A stretch of DNA of 64,000 nt. Source: Micromonospora sp. Llam0 (GTDB lineage: Bacteria; Actinomycetota; Actinomycetes; Mycobacteriales; Micromonosporaceae). The notes beneath the pieces were generated by a model, which saw only the letters and a program-made list of their open reading frames with translations, was not told the origin of the DNA and made no database searches. Made by a program: the position numbers and the translations under genes. The DNA lies in NCBI RefSeq assembly GCF_003751085.1, contig NZ_RJJY01000001.1, forward strand, positions 4,216,001-4,280,000, written 5' to 3'. This document shows positions 43,419 to 54,200 of this stretch, in pieces. Numbering within the stretch: the first letter of the stretch is position 1; the number at the start of each line of letters is the position of its first letter.

Positions 43419-45239
43419 CTGCGGGTCGCCGGTGGGCTGCGTGACGCCGGCATCGCGGCCGGCACCCCGGTGATCCTGCTGGCCGATGCCGGCGACGACT
43501 TCCAGCCGATGTTCTGGGGCGCGCTGGCGGCCGGGCTGGTGCCCGTACCGCTGCCGGCGGAACCGACCCGAGTGGCCGGCGTGCGCGACCTGCTCGGCGG
43601 CGTACCCGTGATCGTCGACGACACCTCCGCCCCGGTCGCGCAAAAGGCCGGCGCACCAGCGCTACACATCGACCGGCTGCGGCACGGGCGGGCCCCGCGC
43701 CGACTGCCCACCCCGAGCCCGGACGATCTCGCGTTCCTGCAGTTCTCCTCCGGCAGCACCGGCACCCCGCGCGGCGTCGAACTGCGGCACCGCAACGTGC
43801 TGGCCAACCTGCGGCAGATCGGCCAGGCCGCCGCGCTGACCAGCGACGACACCTCGGTCAGCTGGATGCCGTACTTCCACGACATGGGGTTGATCGGCAC
43901 CCACCTGGCGCCGCTGGCCGCCCGGCTGCGGCAGGTCCGGATCGGCCCGCTGACCTTCGCGAAACGGCCGCTGCTGTGGTTCAGTGCCGCGCACCGGCAC
44001 CGGGCCACCCTGCTGTCGGCCGCCAACTTCGCGCTGGCGCTGGCCGTCCGGCGGGTGCCGGCCGACGCCCTGGCCGGGCTGGACCTCGCCACCGTACGGC
44101 TGATGATGGTCGGCGCGGAGCCGATCTCGCCGGTGGTGTGGCGGGCGTTCGTCGAACGGACCCGGCCCGCCGGACTCGACCCGGCCGCACTGCAACCGGT
44201 GTACGGGCTGGCCGAGGCGACGCTCGCCGTCACCGTCCCGCCGCTGGGCGAAACCGCCGTACCGGTACGGGTGGACCGGGCGGCGCTCGCCGCCGGCACA
44301 GTGCAGCCGGTCGGCGCGGGTGACCCGGACGCGGTGGAGTTCATGGATGTCGGGCTGCCGGTGTCCGGCTGCCAGGTACGCATCGTCGACGACGCCGGCA
44401 ACGTCGTCGGAGGCGACGGAGCCGACCGGGACCTCGGTGACAGCCGGGTCGGCCGGATCGAGGTACGCGGCCCGAACGTAGCCGCCGGCTACCACCGTGA
44501 CCCGGCGGCCACCGCCGAGGTATTCGTCGACGGTTGGCTGCGTACCGGTGATCTGGGATTTTTGCGCGACGGCCGGCTCTGCGTGACCGGCCGGGTCAAG
44601 GACGTCGTCTTCGTCAACGGCCGTACCTTCCACGCCGCCGACCTGGAGGAGGTCGTCGCCGGCACGGCCGGACTGCCGCCGGGGCGGGTCGCGGTGATCG
44701 GCTGCACCGACCACGACAGTGGCGCCGAGCGGATCGTGGTGTTCGTGCAGTGGGCCCGACCGCCGGCCGACGCCGCTGCGGTGCTGGCGCGGGTGGCGGC
44801 CCGGATCGTGGCGGCGACCGGCCACGACCAGGTCCGGGTGCTGCCGGTGCCGGCCGGGGCGTTCCCCCGCACCACCAGCGGCAAGCTGCGCCGTCCCCGG
44901 CTGCGCCAGCGGTACGCCGTCGGCGACTTCGCCGCCGTCGAGCAGCGCTGGGCGGCAGCGATTCCGCCGACGCCGGCGATCGCACCGCCGATGAGCACTG
45001 TGGCCGGTGGTGGGAGCCGCGACGAGGTGGAGCGGGTCGTGCGGGCGGTGTGGGCGCGGGTGCTGCGTCGGCCCGCCGACGACATCGGCGTCCACGACCG
45101 GTTCAGCACGCTGGGTGGTTCGTCGCTGCAGGCGATGGAGGTGCTGGCCGGCCTGGAGGACGCGTTCGGCCGCGAACTCGACCCAGCTGAGCTGCGGGAA
45201 CGGGCGACGGTGGCGGCACTGGCCGACCATCTGCTCACC
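43269..45239 (+). other. Megasynthase loading unit: fatty acyl-AMP ligase and ACP1
   Basis: The adenylating domain has FLQFSSGSTGTPRGVELRHRN and the FAAL-type VYGLAEATLAV after MVGAEPIS, rather than the fatty acyl-CoA ligase pattern. FAALs pass the acyl-AMP to a carrier protein, and ACP1 follows directly (IGVHDRFSTLGGSSLQAM, carrier serine S619). So the starter is probably a fatty or other carboxylic acid taken from the pool. Chain length cannot be read. Confidence 0.85.
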
Positions 45240-48200
45240 CCGGTAGACGGAAACGCAGAGCTGGCCCAGCCGGCGGACGGGGTGGCGGCCCGGCCGGCGG
45301 ACGGGGTGGCGATCATTGGGTTGGCCTGCCGGTTTCCCGCTGCGGACAGCCCTGACGAGTTCTGGCGGCAACTGCTCGACGGGTGCGACAGTGTCGGCGA
45401 GATCCCGGCGCAGCGGTGGCGGCCGGACGGCAACACCGGCACCGCCCGCTGGGGGGCGTTCCTTGACGACCCGGCCGGCTTCGACGCCGACTTCTTCGGC
45501 ATGTCCGACACCGACGCCGACCACACCGACCCGCACGCCCGGATCTTCCTGGAGCTGGCACACGAAGCGTTGGAACGTGCCGGGTACGCCGGGCCGCGTC
45601 GACACGGCCGCCGGGTCGGGGTGTTCGCGGCGGTCGGCGAGAGCGGCTACGCCGAACTGCTGCGTACCGGACCGGACGCTGGCGGGCAGCCGGCCGCGCT
45701 GGTCGGCAACCTGCGCAGCCTGATCCCGGCGCGCGTCGCGCAGGCCCTCGACCTGACCGGGCCGGCGCTCGCGGTCGACACCGCCTGCTCGTCGGCGCTG
45801 GTCGCGCTGCACCTGGCGGTCCGCAGCCTGCGCGAACGCGAATGTGACCTGGCGGTGGTCGGCGGGGTCAACCTGAACCTGACGCCGACCGGGTACCGGC
45901 TGCTCGACGCCGCCGGGGCGCTGTCGGCCACCGGCCGGTGTCGGGTCTTCGCCGCCGACGCCGACGGATTCGTGCCCGGCGAGGGCGGGGCCGCGCTGGT
46001 CCTGGCCCGCACCGACGACGCCCGCGCCGCCGGGGACGAGCTTCTTGCCCTGGTACGCGGGACCGCCGTCAACAACGACGGCCGCTCGTTGAGTCTGCTG
46101 GCCCCGAACCCGTTGCGGCAACGGGAAGTGATCACCCAGGCGTACCGGGACAGCGGCGTCGACCCGGCCACGGTGTCCTACATAGAGGCCCATGGGACGG
46201 GTACGGAACTCGGCGACCCGGTCGAGGTGCGGTCGCTGGCGTACGCGTTCCCGCCGCGCCCGGACGGCCGGCCCCGGCTGCTCGGCTCGGTCAAGTCGAA
46301 CCTCGGTCACCTGCTCAACGCCGCCGGGATGCCCGCCCTGGCCAAGGTGATCCTGGCGCTGCGGCACCGCCAACTGCCGCCGTCGCTGCACGTCGAGACT
46401 CCGTCACCCCGGCTGGACCTGGCCGGCGCCGGGTTCGAGGTGGTGACCGGCGCACAGGAGTGGGTCGGCGACGGCCCGTTGACGGCCGGGGTGAACGCGT
46501 TCGGGTTCGGTGGCACCAACGCCCACGTGATCCTGCAGGAAGCCGATCCGGCACCAGCACCGGAGCAGGCCACTTCGGGAGCGGAGCAGGCCGCCGAGGC
46601 GGCCAGCGCCGGGCCGCCGTACCTGGTGACCTGCTCGGCAGCGACCGAGGCCGCGCTGCGGCAGTCGCTGCGGGACCTCGCCGCCCACCTCGACGCCTAC
46701 CCTGACCTGGATCCCGGCGACTTCTGCGCCACCGTGAACACCGTCCGGGACGACCGGCCGTACCGGGTCGCCGTCGTCGCCGACAGCACCGCCGGGCTCG
46801 CCGCCGCGCTGGCCGCCGCCGCGTCCGGCCCGGTCACCGAGGTGGTACGCCGGCCGCGTACCGCCGTGGTGTCGCCCGACGGCGCGTCAGCGGCGGAGGT
46901 CTGCCGGCGGCTCGCCGACTGGGGTGTGGTGCCCGACGCTGTCGTCGGTGACGACGCCGACCAACTGCGGGCGCTGCTCGACCAGAGCTACGACGTGCTG
47001 CTCGGCGTCGACCCGCACCGGCTGACCCTGGCCGTACGCGACGCGTCGCCGGAGTCGGCCGACCGGGTCGAGGTGCTGTCGGTGCCGCCGACCGACGACG
47101 ACGGCGGGCTGACCGGGCTGACCGGGGCGCTGTGGCAGCGCGGAGTCGCCGTGGACCGAGTCAGGATGTCCGGCGGTCGTCGGCGGGTCGCCGTGCCGAC
47201 CTACCCGTTCCAGCGGCGCCAGCACTGGCTGCCGGAGGCCGCAAGGGACGAGCTGGTCCATCAGGTGCGCTGGTCGCCCTTGCCGGCGCCGGCCGGGCTC
47301 GCCCCCGCGTCGGTGCACCTGACCGGTCCGGGTGCGGCGCCCGGCGACCCGCTGGCGGACGCGCTGCGCGACCGGCTGGCCGCCAACGGCATCGAGCGAG
47401 CCGCCGGGATCGGTGACGCCGAGCTCGTCGCCTACCTGGCCGGCGGCGACCCATTCGACGTCAACGGCGGCGTGGCCGGGCTGGACGCGGCCGTCAACGC
47501 CACGCTGCACGGCGTGACCGGGCTGGTCGCCGCGCTGCCCGAGCGCGCGTTCCGGCTGCTGATGGTCACCCATGACGCGGTCAGCACCGGGGCGACCGGT
47601 GAACGACCGGACCCGGTGCAGAGCCTGGTCACCGGGCTGTCGGCGGCGCTCGCCGACGAACACCCCGACAGTGTGGTGTCCGGGGTGGACCTGTCGAACG
47701 TCGACGACGTGCCGGCACGGGTGGACGCCCTGGTCGCCGAGCTGGCGACCATGGGGGCATCACCAGTCCCGGCAGCGGTGGAGTCGCGGCTGGTGGCGTG
47801 GCGGGCCGGGCAGCGGCTGGGCCGGCGACTCGTCCCCGCCGCGCCGATCACCGGCAAGCCCGCCGCCGGCAAGCCGAGCGGCGAGGAGCCGACGGGACCG
47901 GTCGACTCGGACGGCGTACTGCTGATTGTCGGTGGCACGGGTGGCGTCGGCGCCGCGCTCGCCGCGGACCTGGCCGCGCGCGGACACCGCCGGATCGTGC
48001 TGGCCGGCCGCGCCGCCGCCGCACCGGACGGGCTGGTCGACCGGCTGCGGGCCCTCGGCGCACAGGTCGACTACCGCCGCTGCGACATCACCGACGCCGC
48101 CGACGTCGACGCGCTGATCGCCGGGCTGCCCGGCCTCGCCTCGGTGTTCCACGCCGCCGGTGTGGTCCGACCCGGCCCGCTGCGGTCGAGGTCCGTGGCC

Positions 48201-51200
48201 CAGCTGCGGGCCGTGCTGGCACCGAAGGTACGCGGCGGTCACCTGCTGGTCCGGACGCTGCGCCGGTACAGTCGCCGCCCGGCGACCGTGGTGGCGTTCA
48301 CCTCGGTCAGCGCGCTGCTGCCCGGACTCGCCGGGGCGGTCGGCGACTACGCCGCCGCCAACGCGTTCCTGGACACGTACGCCGCTGTCGAGCGGGCCGC
48401 CGGCCGGCCGCTGCGTACCGTCGGGTTCTCCGCCCTGGCCGACGCGGGGCTGGCCGCCCACCCGGCGCTCGCGGCGCGGCTGGCCGCCCGGGGCCTGCCG
48501 GCGCTGCCGTTCGACGACGCCCTACCGGCGCTGCGGTCGGCGCTGCGCCGACCCGCCGCCCACCTGGTCGTCGCCCGGCTGACCGCCGCGAGCGTGCCTG
48601 CGGCGGACGCCCTGCCGCAACCGCAGGCGGTGCCGAGTGGTGCGGCCGGTCGGCAGGTCAACACCTCGGGTGAGATCAGGGACGTGTTGCGGCGGCTGCT
48701 CACCGACGCGCTGGACTGCGACCCGGCGCGGATCGACGACGACACGCCGCTGCTCTCCCTCGGCCTGGACTCGCTCACCGCCATCGACCTGGTCAAGACC
48801 CTCGAAGGCGAGCTCGGCCGGTCGCTGCCGACCATGCTGCTGTTCGAGCACGGCACCATCGCCGCGCTCGTCGACCGGCTCGCGGATCCGGCACCGCAGC
48901 CGCCTGCGGTTACGCCGGCGGCCGACGGCGACGCGGAGACGTTCGCGTTGTCCGGGGTGCAGCGGGCGTTCCACACCCTGCACCGGCTCTACCCGCAGGT
49001 GGCCGCGTACGGGTTCGTCCGGCACGCCGTCACCGGGCCGCTCGACGCCGACCTGCTCGGGCAGGCCCTGGAACGCCTGACGCACCGGCACCCGATGCTG
49101 CGGATGCGGTGGACCGACGGCGACGGCGTGACACCGCCCTGCCAGCTGATCGGCCCGCCGACGCCGCTGACCGACTGGTACGCCGTCCACGACGGTGCCG
49201 TCCACGACGACAGCGACGACGCCGGTGACGTCGACGCGCTGACCGAACGGCTGTGCAACGAGCCGATCGACCTGACCTGCCGGCCGCCGCTGCGGGCCGC
49301 CCTGATCCGGACCGGTCCCGCCGACGCCCAGCTGCTGCTGGTGCTGCACCACGCCGCCGGGGACGGGGCCAGCCTCAGCGTGCTCAGCGAGGAGCTGTGG
49401 CAGGTGTACGGGGCGCTGGCCGCCGGCCGCGTACCGCAGTTGCCGCCGGTGCCGACGACGTTCCGCGACCAGCTGGCCGTCGCCGCGCCGGCGTCTGCGG
49501 AGGACCTGGCCTTCTGGCGGGAGACCCTGACGGCGTGGCCGACCGGGCTGCGGCTGCCGTGGCGCGAACCGGCCGCACCGCCCGCACCGCCGTACACGGC
49601 CTATCAGGTCAGCGTCGACCCGCCGACGGTGGCCGCGTTGACCCGGGTGGCCGCCGCCGCGCAGGTGTCGCTGTTCCACCTGCTGCTCGCCGGGTACGCC
49701 CGGTGCCTGGCTCGCACGAGCGGCCAGCGCACCGTCACCGTGTCGGTGGCCCGCGCGGGCCGCGACGCCCGGCTGCCCGGCGTCGACCGGGTCGTCGGGC
49801 CGTTCGCCGACACCCTGCCGGTGACGGTCGACGTCGATCCGGCCGAGCCGGCGGTCGACCTGGCGTACCGGGTGCTGGCCGCCTGGCTGGTCGCACAGCG
49901 GCACGGCACGGTCGACGCGGTCGACCTGGCGCGGGCGACGCCGCGACCCGACGACCCATCTGGCGTCGACGACGGCGGCGTTGGCGGCCGGCCGGTCACC
50001 GCCAGCCCGGCCAGTTTCAGCTTCGCCCGCTTCCCGGCCACAGCGGATGCGGACTGCCTGGTACGGGTGTCGCCGGTCGCCGCCGGGACCGCGTCGGCCG
50101 GCACCCGGCTGGGGCTGCTCTGCTGGCCCGACGGCGAGCGGCTGCGGTTCGCCTGGAACCATCCGGTGGCGTTGCTGGACCGGTCGACGGTGGCCGGGCT
50201 GGCCACCGATTTCCTCGCCGAACTGGCTGACCTGGCCAAGTTGGCTGAATCGACGTCTGCGGAGTCCGTTGCGGGCGCGCCGCCCTCGGTCGTGGAGCGA
50301 ATCGGGCAGGTGTGCCGCCGGCACGCCGACGCGGTCGCCGTCGAGTCCGGTCCGCTGCAGATGACGTACGGGCAGTTGGACGCCGCCGCCGACCGGGTCG
50401 CCGCCGCGCTACGCCACCACGGCGTACAGGCCGGTGACCTGGTCGGGCTGCTCACCGCGCGCGGCCCGGCCGTGGTCGCCGCCGTCGTCGGGGTGCTGCG
50501 CGCCGGGGCCGGCTGGGTGCCGTTGGACGTCGCCCACCCGGCGGCCCGCCACCGCGACCAGCTGCGGCGCAGCGGCACACAGGTGCTGCTGCACGACACC
50601 GAGTCCACGACGCTGGCCAACGCGCAGGCCGATGCGCAGGCCGGGCTGGCCACGATCGACATCGAGACGATCATCGCCAACGGAACCACTGTCGACCCGG
50701 CGGCAGACGGCGCGGCCGCTGCCGACCCGGACGGTACGGCGTACGTCATCTTTACCTCCGGTTCGACCGGCCGGCCGAAAGGGGTGCCGGTCAGCCACCG
50801 GTCGATGGCGAACTACCTGCGCTGGGCGGTCGACACGTTCGGCTACCACAGCGGTGACCGGCTGGCGCAGACGTCGTCGCTGTGCTTCGACGCCTCGGTC
50901 CGGCAGCTGCTGGCACCGCTGCTGGTCGGGGCGACGGTCGTCGTACTCGCCCCGCAGGTGCTGCGCGACCCCGACGAGGTGCTGAGCCGGGTCGAACACG
51001 ATCGGATCACGGTCTGGAGTTCGGTGCCGACCCTGTGGGGTCAACTGCTGGCGGCGGCGCAGCGGCGTACCGCCTCGGGCGGACGACCGGACCTGTCGGC
51101 GCTGCGCTGGATCCACGTCGGCGGCGAGGCGCTGCCTCCCGGGCAGGTACGCGGCTGGTTCGGCCTGTTCGGCCCCGGGCACCGGATCACCAACCTGTAC

Positions 51201-54200
51201 GGGCCGACCGAGGCGACCATCAACGCCGCCTGGTTCCTGATCGACCGGCGACCCGCCGACGGCCTGCGGCGGGTGCCGATCGGCCGGCCGGTTGCCGGTG
51301 CGACCCTGGCCGTCGTCGACGCAGCCGGGCGACCCTGCCCGCCGGGCGAGGCCGGCGAGCTGCAGATCAGCGGACCGGGGTTGACCAGTGGCTACCTGGA
51401 CGATCCGGAGCAGACCGAGGCGGCGTTCACCCATCGCGACGGCCGGCTCTGGTACCGCAGCGGCGACCGGGCCCGCGTCGGCCCCACCGGTGACCTTGAG
51501 TTCCTCGGTCGGCTCGACGATCAGGTGAAGCTGCACGGCCACCGGATCGAGCCGGGTGAGATCGAAGCGGTGTTGGGCAGCCACCCGGCGGTCACCGGCA
51601 CGGCGGTGCTGTACCAGGCGATGCCGTACCCCCGGATGGTCGCGTTCGTGCAACTGTCGGAGGGCGCGGCGACGGACGAGGCGGTGACTGCCGCCGCGCT
51701 CCGCCGGCATCTCGCGGACCGGCTGCCGCCGCAGTGGGTGCCGGCCCGGTTCCGACCGGTACGGGCGCTGCCGCTGACCGCCACCGGCAAAGTGGACCGG
51801 CACCTGCTGGCCGGGCTGCTCGACGACGATTCACCGTCGGTCGACGACGAGCCACCGCCGGCGGCGGACGCTGAGCCGCGTACCGGCACTGAGCCGCGTA
51901 CCGGCACTGAGCCGCGTACCGGCACCGAACGGCAGGTGGCGCAGGTGTGGCAGGCGGTGCTCGGGGTGACCGCCGTCCGCCGCGACGACGACTTCTTCGC
52001 CATTGGTGGCGACTCGATCGTGGCGATCGAGGTTTTCGCCCGGCTGCGGGAGCGGTTTCCGGCCGCGCCCGGCCCGGCCGCCATCTACGACCATCGGACC
52101 CTGGCCGGGCTGGCGGCGGTACTGGATGCGACGCCGAAGCCCGAGGCAGCGCCGGTTCCAGCGCCGGACCAGGGAGCCGAGGCGGCACCGGCACTGGCGG
52201 CGGTACCGGGATCCGGGGCGGCACCGGTCGACGCATACGATCCGCGGCCGTTTCCGCTGGCCCCGGCGCAGCGCGGTTTCCTGCTCGCCGAAGCGGCCGC
52301 GCCGGGCAGCAGTTCGACCTGGCTGGCCCGGCTGCGGCTGATCGGTCGGCTGGACCGGCGGCGGTTCCAACAAGCCGTCGACATCGCCGTGGCCCGGCAT
52401 CCGATGCTGCGTACGGTGTTTCCCGCCGGTGCGCGACCGCCGACGCAGCAGGAGTTGCCGCCGACGCTGCGGCTGCCGGTCCGGTTCGAGAGCGTCGAGT
52501 CGGCTGAGCAGGTCGCCGACCTGATGGCGTGGGAACGGCGGCGGGCGGTGGAGCCGTGGGCCTGGCCGTTGCTGCGGTTGCTGGTGCTGACGGTCGCCCC
52601 GGACGAACATGTCCTGGTGGTGCACGCGCACCATCTGATCGGCGACGGCTACAGCGCCGCGCTGCTCGGCCAGGAGCTGCTGGCGCTGTACGACGATCCG
52701 GCGTCCGGCGGGGCGACGCCGCCCCGGACCACGTTCCGCGACTACGTCGACTGGCTGCGCCGGCAGACGCCGGATCCGGCGGCGCGACGCTGGTGGCGGG
52801 AACGGTTCGGGCCGCCGTACCGGCCGCCGACGCTGCGTGCGTCCGTCGCCGACGGCGCCGGGGGTCACGACCGGGCCCGCACCGGTGGGTTCACCCTGGA
52901 CGGGATGGTCACCGCCGGGCTGCGCCGGCTGGCCGCAGCAGCGGGCACCACCGGGTACGCGCCGGTGCTCACCGCGTACCGCCGGGGGTTGGCCCGGCTG
53001 ACCGGCCAGGGTGACCTGGTGATCGGGTTGACCGTGACCGGCCGCGACCATCCGCTGCCGGATCTGCACCGGCTGTTCGGCCCGTGCGCGGTGCTGCTGC
53101 CGCTGCGGCTCACCGACTCTGCCCGGTCGGGTGACGGCAGGTCGGGTGACGGCAGGTCGGGTGACGGCAGGTCGGGTGACGGCAGGTCGGGTGACGGCAG
53201 GTCGGGTGACGGCAGGTCGGGTGACGGCAGGTCGGGTGACGGCCGGTTCGGTGCCGACCTGGCGCGGGTGGCCGCCGAGGTCGCCGCCGCCCGCCGGCAC
53301 GGCCCCGACAGCGCGCCTGCCCGCACCGATAGCGGCCCGTCCGCGCTGCTGACCGGGGCGCAGTTCATTTTCAGCTCGCTGGACTTCACCGGGCTCGGCC
53401 CGGCCCCCAGTGGCGGACTGTCCCTGGAACCCGACGACACCGACAGTGAGCTGGAGCCGCCGCCGGTCGGCACCGACGTCCTGCTGACCGTCCGGCCGGT
53501 GGGTGACGGGCTGCGGGTCGCCGTACGGGCCGCGTCGGCGGCGCTGGACGCCGACCGCTTCGCCGGTTTTGTCGCTGCGGTCGAAGCCGACCTGGTCTCC
53601 GCCGGGACAGCGGGCACCGGCCGGGTCGCCGCGGAGACCGGCACCGGCCGGGTCGCCGCTGGCGGCACCGTGCTGGACGCGGCGATCGTCGGCTACCTGC
53701 CGGCACCGACGCAGCTGGCGGCGTTGGCCGGGATGCCGGCGGCCGCACTACCCCGGGAACAGATCCGCGACCTGCTGTTCCCGGCCGGGGTGCCCCGCCT
53801 GTTGGAGGAGTTGGTCACGCCGTTCGGCCGCTCCGGGTTCGTCTGTCTGCCGCTGTTCGCCGACGAACTCGGCCCCCGCCTGGCACCGGTGACGGCTGAC
53901 GCGGTCTCGCTCGCCGCCAAGGCGGGTGCCCGGTGCGTGTCGCTGGCCGGCATGCTGCCGTCGGTCACCGGCTACGGCTTCGACGTGGTCCGGCGGGTTG
54001 ATCCGGCGGTACGGGTGACGACCGGGCACGCCGCGACCGCCACCTCGGTGGTGCTCACCACCCTCGCCGCGCTGGCCGCCGCCGGCCGCGACCTGACCGC
54101 CGGCCCGCTGGCCGTCGTCGGTCTGGGGTCGATCGGCCGGTCCGCGCTGGAGCTGCTGCTGCGTCACGGTGGGCCGCATCCGCCACGGATCGTGTTGACG

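Noticed and set aside
43662..46391. A minus-strand open frame of 909 codons under the FAAL-KS region
   Set aside because: A high-GC shadow frame. The plus strand carries clear FAAL, ACP and KS motifs, while this protein is Gln/Arg/Pro-rich and featureless.
53127..53246. A short regular repeat that could be taken for a CRISPR array
   Set aside because: The units are 15 bp with no spacers, lie in frame inside the synthase gene, and no cas genes are present.
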